From Aselliscus stoliczkanus (Eukaryota > Chordata > Mammalia > Chiroptera > Hipposideridae), in assembly GCA_033961575.1 (NCBI GenBank), contig CM066727.1:150955434-151019433 (forward strand): a stretch of DNA of 64,000 nt, written 5' to 3'. A program made the position numbers and the translations under genes. Positions 11,241 to 22,229 of this stretch are shown piece after piece. Positions within the stretch are counted from its first letter, which is position 1; every line of letters starts with the position of its first letter. The notes below the pieces were generated by a model. It was not told where the DNA came from. It searched no databases and saw nothing but the letters and a program-made list of their open reading frames with translations.

Positions 11241-12108
11241 TTAAAGAAGCCCTTTTAACATTTCCTGCAAAGCTGGCTGGGTGGTAATGAATTCCCTTAA
11301 CTTATTCTTTTCTGGAAAGTTCTTTATCTCACCTTCAATTTTAAATGATAACCTTGCTGGATACAGCAATATGGGTTGTAGGCCTTTATTTTCATCACTT
11401 TGAAAACCTCCTGCCACTCCTTTCTGGCCTGCAAAGTTTCTGTAGAAAAGTCAGCTGACAATCTTATGGGGGTACCCTTGTAAGTAACTTGCTGCCTTTC
11501 CCTTGCTGCTTTAAGGATTCTGTCTTTGTGCTTAACCCTTGCCATTTTCACTATAATGTGTCTTGGTGTGGGCCTGTTTGGGATCATCCTGGTTGGAACT
11601 CTCTGCACTTCCTGGGCTTGTATTTCAATGTCCTTTGCCAGGTTAGGGAAGTTTTCAGACATTATTACTTCAAATATATTCTCAATCCCTTGCTCCCTCT
11701 CTTCTCCTTCTGGTATTCCAATGATCCATAGGTTATTGCATTTGATGTTGTCCCCCACGTCTCTTAAACTATTTTCAGTGTTTTTCATTCTTTTTTCTTT
11801 TTGTTGTTCCACTTGGGTGATCTCTGCTATCTTGTCTTCTAAGTCGCTGATTCAGTTTCCTGCTTCATCCAATCTGCTAGTCATTCCATCAAGTTTGTTA
11901 TTTAATTCAGTAATTGTGTTAAGTTCTAGCTGGTTGCTTTTCATGACTTCTCTATCCTTTATATTTTCATTAATTTCCTTGAACATTCTAATAATCAGTG
12001 TTCTGAACTCTGTCTCCGATGAGTTGTTTACCTCTTTTTCCTCTAGTTCCACTGTTTCAGAAGTTTCTTCTGTTCTTTTATTTGGGTTGTATTTCTTTGT
12101 CTCCCCAT
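11241..12108 (-). pseudogene. L1 ORF1 (RNA-binding protein), disrupted
   Basis: Starts at the ATG at 12108 (MGRQRNTTQIKEQKK) and ends with TAA at 11243-11241. The upstream half is the coiled-coil region. The downstream half keeps the conserved RRM and C-terminal domain, with IIGIPEGEE, RPTPRHIIVKMARVKHKDRI and ARERQQVTYKGTPI. The intact family protein is an RNA-binding trimer that packages L1 RNA. This copy has a stop or frameshift near codon 22 and another stop near 11850. Expected length is about 289 codons. Confidence 0.85.
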
Positions 12109-14681
12109 TCTGGCTTACTCTTTGCGTTTGCTTCGATATAACAGATAAGATTCCCCCAGGTTTCTCAGTCTTTTCTGGGTAAACTTATACCGTGTGTGTC
12201 CTTTATATTTGAATTACTCAGTCTCCTTATTCTCCTGTGCATGTATTTATCTGAGGTGTTCCTTGTGTTGTGCGTCCTCACCTGTTGAAGTTTTAGTTTT
12301 GATTACCTTTGGCTTGTCAGTAGGTGGGATTGACTCCCAGACTGATTAGCTGTGAGTTTCAGCAGTGTCCGAAATTTATGAGCTGCTGTGAGAGGGTTGA
12401 CCCCTCTGATGAGACTTGGACCCTTTGGGCCCTAGTACCTGTAGCAACTTCCTTTTGGGTGTGACTCTTGTATGTCAAACCCAGAAATGCTCTGGTTTTA
12501 TCTAAAGTTGGCCTCCGGGTATGATGATTCTTGTGCCTGTTTGTTTGGACCCAGTGCGGCAGAGTGATTTTAGAGCAAAACAGATCAACAAGAACAACCT
12601 CCATAGCCACCAAAGGAAACCAAATGCTCTCACATGTAAAAAAAAAAAACAACCAACAATCTACAGTCAACTTGTATAGAAATATCAAACGTACAAAAGA
12701 AGAAAACAAACAGAAACAAAACAATAACCATACACACAATAAGAACAGAAGAGGAAATAAAATAAAATATAATATCATAAAATAAAAAATAGAATAAACA
12801 CGAGAAACTGAATAGCTATACCAAAATATTAAAATTAAAATTAAAAATTAAAAACTTTAAAAAAAAAGTAAAAATAGAAATTAAAAAATAAAATTTGCAG
12901 AAAAAAGGAAAGGAGAAAAAGTATAGCAGTGAGGAGAAAGTGAGGGTGGGGAAAAAAGAAAAAGAAAAGAAAGAAAAAGAAAGGCATATATATATTTGTC
13001 TACACACCCATATATATGGACATATATTCACCTATATACACCTATATATATATGCCTATATTAAAAACTAGAAAATGATAAAAATGAAATAGAAATAAAA
13101 ACCCCAAAACAACCAAGATAAGCAACCAACAAAGGGAAAAACAAAACAAAACAAAACAAAAAAAACCCGTGCCAGTCTTGGCTAAAGTCCACCAATATCT
13201 CTTCAGTTTGTCCTCTGCTGTACAAGAATTCCTGTGCATCTTGTGGGAACAGAGTAGGCCACCTGATGCCTGGCGTAATCCTGGCACTGCAGGTTTGCTG
13301 TACTTGAGTGTGGTTGTGACATGTGATTGGTGGATTTTTACAAAGTCACTGCCATTTTGCTTTCACCTGTCCCAAGGCAGGCTGCACCCCCAAAGGGTGC
13401 ATGTCTTTGGGCACCCTTTCTGTTGACAGCTGTGGAGAATTAAAGAATTCCTCACTACCAAAAGCCAGCTGCTAAGAATCTGTTAATTAGTGCCTCAGCT
13501 GCTGAACCTGCCCTGCCTCCCAAGCCTTGCATAAAGGTGGGGGCAGGGTAGGTAGTCTCACTCTGCAGCCTTTACTGGGGCAGAAATTCTTGAGTCCCAG
13601 CAGGTAGGAATACCTCTGTAGTCTGCCCCTACTGCTCCATTCTGGGGTCAGTTTAAGACTCTGTCTTGGAGGGGACCAAAGTTTGTGGGAGTGGGTGGGT
13701 TATTGTTTTTTTGTTTGGTTTTTTTTTGTTTTGTTTTTCGCTTTCTGTTCAAGAGAGTACAAAAAGGAAGAAAAAAAAAGACACAGTTCCAACACTGTTT
13801 TGAGCTAAGGCCTTTGCCTCATATGCTCCAGCACTGCTCTCCCAAAGGTGCTGCTGGGATTTAGGGGCTGCGTGCACCCTGCTGCATGGCTCAGATCCCT
13901 GCTCTGTCTCTTGGGGACCTGTGTCACCGCCAGGAGCGCGCTGCTTTTCCGCGCAAGTATTCTTTTTTCCCCTGCTCCCTGGTTTCAGGCTTCTGCCTCG
14001 GAGCTGGCGCGTGCCTGCGTGGTGCTCCTGCTACTCTCTCAAAGAGACTGCTGGGGTTCAGGGGACTGCGCGCACCCTGCCACGGGGCTCAGATCCCCAC
14101 TGCATCTCTCAGGGACCTGAGTCTCCACCCGGTGCGCCAGTCTTCTTTTTTCCCCTGCTCCTGGGTTTCAGGCTTCTGCCTCAGAGCCTGCGGTCTGCGG
14201 GACCCGGCGGGCGCAGAGACTGATCCCTGAACCGGGAGGGTGCAGGGATTGATCTTGCCCTGCCGCTGCGGGGCTCTGCACCCTGCTTCCTGGGGACCCA
14301 GCGAGCCGCGGGTGCAGCTCGTACCTCTGCACAGTCGTCTCCTCTCTCTCCTCCCGCACTTGCCCGGCCTGAGGCTTCTGCCTCAGACTGCAAACCAACG
14401 CGCTCTGGCTGAACTCTAGGTGGACTGCGGGCCGCAGGGAGCGAGCCGGGGAACACTCACCGTGACTCAGCAGCCGCGGGTGCGGGCTGCACCTCACGCG
14501 TCTGGCCGCCTTCTTCCCCTACTCGCCCGGCCTGCCCACCATCCAGCAATCGTTGTGTGAAACTCTTAGTTCCTCTGTGTGATGAGTAGACATCCCTTTG
14601 AAGCATAACAGAAGTTCAAATTGTGGATATTTCCAGGGGAGATTTCAGGGAGCCCTCCTCACAGCCGCCATCTTGCCCCCC
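12109..14681 (-). promoter_or_regulatory. L1 5'UTR and internal promoter region
   Basis: This is a long 5'UTR of about 2.6 kb read on the minus strand. The first bases contain CAAGATGGCGGC (minus strand of 14664-14675), a YY1-type site placed six bases from the element's 5' end. Human L1 has a YY1 site in a comparable position that sets the start of transcription. Next come GC-rich, CpG-containing repeated units (about 13850-14400), then a block from about 12640 to 13170 that is extremely A-rich on the plus strand, hence T-rich in the L1 sense strand. Reading frames in this stretch are incidental. Confidence 0.75.
13851..14400 (-). repeat. Tandem GC-rich monomers in the L1 5'UTR
   Basis: A unit beginning CTGCTGGGATTTAGGGGCTG at 13851 recurs as CTGCTGGGGTTCAGGGGACTG at 14048, a period of about 197 bp. 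Both copies share the blocks GGCTCAGATCCC, TCTTTTTTCCCCTGCTCC and TTTCAGGCTTCTGCCTC. A third, more diverged unit follows from about 14265, again ending in GAGGCTTCTGCCTCAGA. Confidence 0.75.
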
Positions 14682-14699
14682 AATCTCCCCCATTATTCT

Positions 14700-15440
14700 T
14701 CTTTTAAAATATATAAAGTACACTAAAATTCAGGAAAGTATACTAAAAATTCAGGAAACATCCAGCCTAAGAGAAAGCTTATCAGAGTTTATTTGAGCCA
14801 ACTGACAACAATCGCCAGGAAGCAAAATCTCAACGGATTGAGCAAATGCTCCACCAAATGGCTGTTTGCAGCTCATTTTATACATAGAATCAAAGGAGGA
14901 GGGGTATGTGAAATCCATTGGAGGTCGATTAAGGGAGTGGGAGAAAGCGAAGCAGGGAAATCTCTGGGATTGGATAAAAGTAAATTAGAGAGACAGGTAC
15001 TTCTTTCACATAGGTAGGTGCAGGATAATTAATAGTTCACTTTGAGATGTTAATCAAGGGACAAGAACAATAATGAGGGATTCTGTAGTTTCCTGCTCTG
15101 GTTGGAAAAAGATTACTGACATTCTAAGGATGTCATCTTAGGTGCAAAAAGACAATAGACAGGCTTACTTAAAGTGAAGATTGACTTTATGAAGGAAGCT
15201 TCAGGCTAAAGATGTGACTTCCCACCATGGCCTGCCTTAGTTACAAATTTTTTTTTGTTCGATTTCCTGACCTTGTCCATCCTCACAAGATATAATTGTG
15301 GAGTGATTAATTCAAAGACTGCAACAGTGTGAGTATTTCTGATACCTTAAAGCAAAACTCGAGTTCAGATTCTTAAATTCTCACATCTAGGCAGGGAATT
15401 TCTGTCACCATAACAAGATAGCCTCTTATATTTTATAGCT
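14700..15440 (-). mobile_element. Possible diverged retroviral LTR
   Basis: From about 14752 the sequence has the look of an old LTR on the minus strand. GAGTTTATTTGAGC supplies an AATAAA signal on the minus strand, followed by moderately GC-rich text and a T-run near 15248. No TG/CA ends or duplicated target were found, so the call rests on general appearance. Confidence 0.3.
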
Positions 15441-16407
15441 GCAGGGATAAAATAGCAGAAAACAGAACCCAGAGTGTGAATTTTTGGTTTGCTGAGTAGA
15501 AAATATATTGATTCATTCCTCCAATATCTCTTATACAATTAGACTGGGGCTTCTTGGGCATGTAAGATTACTTAAAACATTTCAAATATCCTCCCATTTT
15601 TGAAATTCTGCACCAACCACCTTTGCATAAAGAAGCAACCTTCCCCACCCACACCCCTCATCAGCCACTGAGCTATTCCGGACTTGGTATAACATGCTGC
15701 CACTTTTTTACCTTAGGGAGTTTCCCTGAAGGAAGAAGCTGTAATTCCCCTCACATTCTGCTCCTCATTTTCATGAGCTCAGTGAGTAGCATCAGAACCC
15801 AGCATGCAGAGACAGAAATACTGCTCCAATGCAGATGCAGAATTCATAGAAGACTGGCTTAAGATTTTGAATATTTTTTGGATACATATTGGCAAAATGC
15901 AAAGTATTTTGGTGTGAATGAATTTTGAAGATCCTTTTACTTGATGGGAAGGGAGATATTGAGAAGAATTTGTATTTAGCAGAGATGTGTCAATTAGCAT
16001 GCTAGTTCATATAAATAAATAGAGACCTAATAGTTTTCTGGGTTGACAAATGCAAATCATTAACTAATACTGTATCTCTCTAAAGGAAATCAAGACACTA
16101 GAAGCAATATGGGAAAACTGTAGAAAAAGAAATTTAGTATCTTTAGGAGACAGTAGTGTTCAGGAAGAAGAACCATAGATATTCTGGTCTTATATACCCT
16201 GGTTTGGTGTCAGAAAAACATTCTTCTTCACCAGTGACAAAGGGAACAACAAGTGATTTTCAAAGCAACTGTGATGGTTCTCTCTAGGGGTGTTGGTGGG
16301 AGGAATTAAGGTTAAAATGACCTTCCAGATATCAATGGGAATAGTTGAATGAGATAGTTCAAATTGTGGCATCTGACTGAGAGAGCAAAGGGAGATTTGG
16401 TTAACAT
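15441..16407. other. Intergenic, nothing recognised
   Basis: No credible gene, RNA or recent repeat. Short reading frames here do not resemble any family I know. Confidence 0.5.
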
Positions 16408-16803
16408 GAAAGTAGCAGCTTATTAGCCAGCAGGATGGCTCAGCTGGTGAGAGGACGTGCTCCTAACAACAAGGTTGCTGGTTAGGCTTCCACATGGGCT
16501 GGTGGACTATGCCCACGCACAACTAAGATTGAACATGGCACCTTGAGTTGAGCAGCTGGGAGCTGCTGACACGCAGCTGGATGGTGACTTCAGAGCTGAG
16601 CTAGCTGCATCCTCCACAACTAAGATTGAAGGACAACGACTTGGCTATTCCCCTTCCCCAATTCCCCAACACTGTTCCCTTTCCCCAATTCCCCAATCAA
16701 AAAATTAATAATAATAATTAATTAATTAATAAACAAATAAATAAATAAAATGTATCTGATAAAATACAAGTTATTAAAAAAAAAGAAAGTAGCAGCGTAT
16801 TAG
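16408..16803 (+). mobile_element. SINE type C, 5' truncated, with TSD
   Basis: The element at 16427-16784 begins within the second tRNA-like module (CAGGATGGCTCAGCTGGTGAG), then AAGATTGAACATGGCACCTTG and the CCCCAATTCCCC tail. The A-tail is degraded to TAATTAAT and AAAT repeats. The flanking duplication is 19 bp with one mismatch, GAAAGTAGCAGCTTATTAG (16408-16426 and 16785-16803). Confidence 0.88.
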
Positions 16804-17448
16804 TCAAAAGGGTAGGTATGGTTTAGTAATCTCCACCTAAGGTTAGTTAATCTGGAATTGTCCAGGAATAAAATAAGTGGACACACTTCTAAGAGAGAGA
16901 CAGACAGAAAGACAGAAATTGAGATTAGACCTGATCAACAGAGACCTAACTTGAGCCACCATATTCAGATCTTGCTAATCGCCCAATTCTTAGAACTGAG
17001 TTTGTTCACACAGAGTCACACTGGAATGAAGAAAAGGCTGGATACTCTTGAGTAAGGTGTGAACTGAAACCCTTCCAACAAACTTTCTTTAAATATTTCA
17101 CTGACTAATCTTTGGGTGACCAAACACTGAAAAAAACTACATACCCAAACAGTCTGTGGACTTTTAGGGATATTTAGATCCTATCTCAGAACCATCCACC
17201 AAAGGGAAAAGAACCTGACATTTCTTGAAGTAAATATTTCCAATAGTGTGGCATTTGACAAGTTTGGATCCTATTTGGAGATTCTATGCCTATTTTTCAC
17301 TTTCTAACTTCTTGAAATGCTGAGTAGAAGCTCACCCTATCCAGCCTTACCAATGTGTATGTACAGCTAGAGCAAGAGAAAATTTACATCTAATTATTTA
17401 TCTTTTGTTTAAGTTAAAAGTTAATTTATGTAGGTTGCCACAAAAGAA
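16804..17448. other. Intergenic, nothing recognised
   Basis: No gene-like signal is visible. A 65-codon frame at 16858 has no family resemblance. Confidence 0.5.
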
Positions 17449-17566
17449 GGGCCGGCCGAGTGGCGCGGCGGTTAAGCGCTGGCTTAGGAAGCCAGCGACT
17501 CCAGTTGGGTCCCACATACGAGGGCCAGTGACACTGCCCTCAAAAAAAAAAAAAAAGAAAGAAAGA
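17449..17566 (+). mobile_element. SINE type A
   Basis: GGGCCGGCCGAGTGGCGCGG head, AAGCCAGCGACTCCAGTTGG, CACTGCCCTC end, then poly-A passing into GAAA units. No clear target duplication. Confidence 0.88.
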
Positions 17567-17790
17567 AACCTAACTACGAGATGTTCAATTAAGGAAATAG
17601 ATGTCAATCATAATAGCGCAAACAAATGTGAACAAATGATTTTTAAATGTGGATAAGGAAAGAAGGAACTATTTTTAAAATCTAGAAGCCGTATCTGTAA
17701 AAGTAAGAAATATTAAAATCAGTTTTTGGTTAAAGTTTTTGTTTTGATCTTTCTTCTTTTTTTTTTTTTTGTTACAAAATTAGAATAATT

Positions 17791-17963
17791 AAGAAATTAC
17801 TCTGGGGCCGACTGAGTGGCTCAGTTGGTTAGCTCGCTCAAGAGTGCAAGCTCTGAGCAACAGGGTCCCCAATTCGATCCCCGCATAGGCCAGTGAGCTG
17901 TGCCTGAGCTGCCGCTGAGCTGTCAACAGGTAGCAAGATGGCTCGGCTGGTAAAAAAAAAAAA

Positions 17964-18035
<72 letters not shown>

Positions 18036-18041
18036 AATTAC
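17791..18041 (+). mobile_element. SINE type B with a long (GAAA)n tail
   Basis: The head GGGGCCGACTGAGTGGCTCAG is followed by GCTCGCTCAAGAGTGCAAGC, AATTCGATCCCC and CAAGATGGCTCGGCTGG. The tail is an A-run that became (GAAA)n at about 17956-18036. AAGAAATTAC at 17791 and 18032 is the target duplication. The CTCF-like site present in other copies has decayed here (TCAACAGGTAGCAA at 17923). Confidence 0.87.
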
Positions 18042-20842
18042 TTTGAAATTTATTCCTTTTTCATGTTGTTTTCAGTTCCAGAATATCTTGCCTTTTTCTT
18101 ATCCCATCTCTTCCCTCTTCTTCCCCTCCCTCTCCAGCCCACAACAGTAAGTAGGTTTGTCCTCACTGAGAGCATTAGGACAACAACTTACATACACTCA
18201 AAATTTTTATTGATGTTTATGACCCATATTGGTATCATGGGATTGCGGGAAGTGACTCATGATATACTCAACTCAAAACAGTAAGAATAACACAGCCCAA
18301 TATCAACTCAACATTACAACAGTGTTACAATATCTAATCAGTTCAGCTACTCCAATCATCATAACAATTTAAATCTCATAATAAGAAGTTGAAAATATCC
18401 TAAGGAAAGATAAATGGAGCAAGCTCTGGGTGCTTGTCCACAGATGTTTAATTTAGTAATTTTAACTTGTGTTTGTGAAGTTTCAAATCAGTGGTTAATT
18501 CCAATTTTCAACTATCTGAGTCAGAGCATCTTAGCATCCTGGCATTAGAAAATATTATAAATGCCCTCACCAAAGTTCTTCATCAATACATTATACATTA
18601 GGTAAATATTAATAGTACATAAAATTTAAAGACAAAATGCAGCACAGGATGTTTACAGTCCAATCAATATATGTGCATGTCCAAAACCTTGTAACCAGGA
18701 AAGATGAAACAATGCAGTACAAATAAGTTAAGAGTGTTTCAGATATCTAATGGAACCTTCACAATCCCTAGATCATATCACTAGTATGACTCCTCAACCA
18801 GGATTTTTGTGCATAGTTTTAAAGTCCCCTGAGAATAACTACTTATGGAGTATATGATGCAGAATTTAATCTTTAAACTGCCTTGGAAAATACTTTGTCA
18901 ATGAAAGCCAACAAAAGTTTGGTAAAACATTGGGTTGTTCTTATGGTATCTTGGTGGCACAAATAACAAGAAAAATCAATCAGGCACTATTTTTCATATA
19001 AGACCTGTGAACCCAGAAAAAAAATTACCAAGGAAAATGCTTATGGCAGTTAGAAGAAAATAAGAGAGCTTAATTTAATACCTTTGAAAGTATTCTCCCT
19101 TGTTTTTCGATTTTCCTGGATTCCTTCTAACATCTGGAATGGTTTCAGCAATACCACTTGTAAGATTATACACTGGAATACTGTAATCTGTTATAGCTAC
19201 AATACACTAAAAACTATAGACTATTGTTTTAGTCTACAATAGACTAAAAACTAAAGCAAATGAATCTAGGCTGTATTCTTATTCAATAACTTATTGCCTT
19301 TTCCCAATAGTCTTTAATAACCCATACTTATTAGATATATCAGAGTGACATTCTAAAGCTAATGCAATGGAAATAAGTAAAACCTAAATCTAAAAAGGGT
19401 ATTTTCCAGACTTATAATAATCACTGCCAAAGATCAGTTTCCCAAGCTGATCTGGTTTCCAATTTTGCTCTCAAATGGTATTTTTCTGAATATCAAGAAA
19501 AATGGCAGAATCTGAGCACCAAGAAAAATGGTAAAGTCACACACATGTAGGGAAAGAGGGATAAATCTAACTTTGACTTATTAAGTTACTTAGCTTCTCT
19601 ATCTCTTAAGAATAATTAGTTCTCAAATTTCTTACCCTAATAAACATTAACCTACCAAGATGCACACCATTGTGCATCAAGGGAGAGTTTTCTATCCAAA
19701 CAAAAACAGGAAAAAAAAAAAGACCCAATCAAGGATTCATGCTTGATGTTTTCACAACGTCAAGTATATGGACAAAACTGGTAATTGTATTTTATTTCTT
19801 AGGTTTAGTTTTTGTCTAATGTTTAATACTGAGTAGATTTAGGCATTGTAATTGTTAAGCTGAAGCATTACTTAGGTCGATTGTAAAAACAGCATGACTT
19901 TCTCTAAAACTTGGCTTCCCTTGATACCTGTCAAGTCTGTGGGAAGCTGCTTTCATTACCCTTCCCCTATTAATTGATGTCTGATATTTAATACTAATCA
20001 CATTTTTTAATGATTCCATGTCCAAACTAATTCTAACACACTCATACATAGACAGACACACATATATGCATGCACACAAAATGTGCATTTACATATAATC
20101 CAACTATCCATAGAGGTTATTGTAAGGCCTTATGATATTTTTTAACTGAGGTTTCAAGCTGACTTCATTTCAATATAATCCTTTCACTAGTTGCATATTC
20201 ATTACCAATAATTTGTATTACCCAGAAGATAGAGGACATGAACTGTAAAACACCATAAAATCATAAGATATTCTCATTGTCTGAGAGCAACGGGATGACG
20301 ATGCCATTCAAAGAAAACAAACAATACATCATAATTTAAACCAAATCAATGCAATTTTACCATGTTTCTTTTTCTTCGGCCCCTTTAATTCAGAAAATAT
20401 CACTGGTTATTTTACCTTTCCATTACTTCTTCATTATACATGTATACACATGCTCTCACATCTTTGGCATGACATCAAAAACAAAACACAACACTAGTGT
20501 TCATATTGTCATTTGCATATAAACCTGGTGGGTCACACAGTCTCCACGTTAATAATTATACTAGGTATTTTCTCAATCTAAATTTTACTTGGGCATACAG
20601 AGAAGAGAAACAACAAAATTCTATACTTCCCCATTTACATATCATATTATCACCTGGAGATTGAGAAATATATAACTCTTCCTAGAAATGCAGCAAAATT
20701 TTACAGATGTCCACAACTTACAGATTTAACATTGCCTTGAGGAAAAGTGATTAAGTTATTTGGAATATTCTTTATTATTAATGCTGTGTAATAAAACAGT
20801 TAAGGTTTTAGTTTCCAGAGTTTTTTAAAATAAACCTGAGCT
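18042..20842. other. 2.8 kb AT-rich intergenic DNA
   Basis: This lies downstream of the OR9K-like pseudogene. I see no exon, RNA gene or datable repeat. At about 19207-19255 there is a small palindromic patch built on AGTCTACAATAGACT. The remainder looks like ordinary unique AT-rich sequence. Confidence 0.5.
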
Positions 20843-21844
20843 TTAAATGTCTAAGTCTAAAAGATCTGGAATACAAAAACCAATGATGCAAGAGACAGTA
20901 AACAAGCAGCAACAGAGTAAAATCTTTTTTCTTCCAAGGGACTTCCTCATGGCATTTTTCACATCTTTATTTCTTAGAGAGTAGATTAAAGGGTTCAGCA
21001 TAGGTGTGAACAAAGTGTAACACACTGAAGCCACTTTACAAAGTTCAGGGTTATTTGGTGGTATAAGATAGACAAAGGAGACAGCCCCATAGAGCAAATT
21101 TACAACCCCCAGATGGGAGCTGCAAGTAGAGAAGGCTTTCTTCCTACCTTTGCTGGAGCGGATCTTCAAGACTGTGGACACAATATGTATGCAAGATACT
21201 ACAATAACAACTATTGTGGGAAAAATAATGAGAATAGCCAAAGTAAGTGACACCACCTTATTCATAAAGAGATTAGAACAGAAGATCTTCTCAAATGGGT
21301 TTGAATCACAGAAGAAATGATCAACGACTTGGGAGGCACAAAGAGACACTGAGAATGTTACACTAACTTGAAGGATGAAACTGACAAAGCCACAGAGATA
21401 GGAACCAGCCTCCAACTAGATACAGAGGCTCATTGACATGTGGACAGTATAGAGAAGAGGGCTGCAGATGGCAATATCACGGTCATAGGCCATGGCTGCC
21501 AGGACAAAAGCCTCTGTTACCATGAAAAGTGCATAAAGAAACATCTGAGCCACACAACCTGCAAAGGATATGGTCTTTTTCTGAGACAGGATGTTGACCA
21601 TAGTTTGGGGTACAATAACAGTGGAGTAGAAGAGGTCAATGATGAAGACATTGCCTAGGAAGAAATAAATTGATGTGTTCAGCCTGGAATCAGTCACAAT
21701 GATGCCAATCATGCTAAGGTTTCCCAGAAGGACCATCCCATAAACAAGTAGGAAAAGGAGACTGTGGAGTTCTGGATGGACCTTGATGCCTACAAGAATG
21801 AAGTCAGTCACTTCTGAGTAGTTGTCTCCTTCCTTGTTACTCAT
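20843..21844 (-). pseudogene. OR9K-like olfactory receptor pseudogene, one nonsense codon
   Basis: Two adjoining open segments in the same frame form one receptor. The upstream part (21844-21419) covers the N-terminus to the end of the second intracellular loop; the downstream part (21415-20843) covers TM4 to TM7. They are separated only by a TAG at 21418-21416, codon 143, where the related receptor has Gln (CAG to TAG). Family marks remain: GN in TM1, the disulfide cysteines, the KKAFSTCSSHLG block and PMLNPLIYSLRNKDV. From memory the sequence is very like human OR9K2. Other damage: about three residues are missing in TM1 (FLLVYGM against a longer FLLFLF-VY), PMYFF reads SIYFF, and the TM3 motif is MAYDRDIAIC, with Asp where an aromatic residue is normal. 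The start is the ATG at 21844, which gives MSNKEGDNYSEVTDF; an ATG 27 codons upstream is less likely. Stop-codon polymorphism or readthrough cannot be excluded. Confidence 0.88.
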
Positions 21845-21959
21845 GGCAAATTTCTGCTTAAAGGTATAAGAGAAAGTCAACAGATAAAATTTCCAGTCTT
21901 TCTCTACTGTCACAAAAAAAAACACTTCATGTTAAAAAATACTTTATAGTACATATAAT

Positions 21960-22105
21960 ACTTTCATATCTATTATCCCTGTTAATGATGAGAGACAGTT
22001 TGACTTGCCTAAGGTAACACAACTGGTTAAAAATGGGAGTTTGAAATCAAGGTAAAACCTTTTGTTTTCAAGTCTAGTGTTAATTCCAATACAATATAGT
22101 CTTAT
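21960..22105 (-). repeat. MIR remnant
   Basis: TTTGACTTGCCTAAGGTAAC followed by ACACAACTGGTTAAAAATGG fits the reverse complement of the MIR tRNA-proximal region (TTGCCCAAGGTCACACAGCT). Confidence 0.5.
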
Positions 22106-22229
22106 ACTTCTTTATATCTCTCTATCTTGCCATATGAGATGGTTTGTGAGAGGTCATTTGTGATTTCAAAATACTAAAGTTTGATAAACTCATACTAAGA
22201 AAAAGGCACTTTCTTAATGTCTTTATTTT

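Larger units (their letters stand above)
5396..14681 (-). mobile_element. Near full-length LINE-1, minus strand, with a nested insertion
   Basis: On the minus strand the order is: 5' end at about 14681 (GGGGGGCAAGATGGCGGC); 5'UTR to 12109; ORF1 12108-11241; a 52 bp spacer; ORF2 from 11188 to about 5956; 3'UTR; and poly-A, seen as T-runs at about 5407-5447. Total length is 9.3 kb including a 1,441 bp nested insertion. Removing the insertion and its duplicated target leaves an ORF2 of about 1,260 codons, the normal L1 size. Both ORFs carry frameshifts and stops, so the copy cannot mobilise itself. A target duplication is not clear: TCTCCCCTCCTCCTTTC near 5390 and TCTCCCCCATTATTCTT near 14684 are only weakly alike. 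Confidence 0.92.

Noticed and set aside
11526..12182. 218-codon plus-strand frame
   Set aside because: It is antisense to L1 ORF1; the minus strand carries the clear ORF1 motifs.
13848..14497. Several overlapping frames of 90-114 codons on both strands
   Set aside because: They are GC-rich, lack stops by composition, overlap each other in several frames and lie in the L1 5'UTR monomers.
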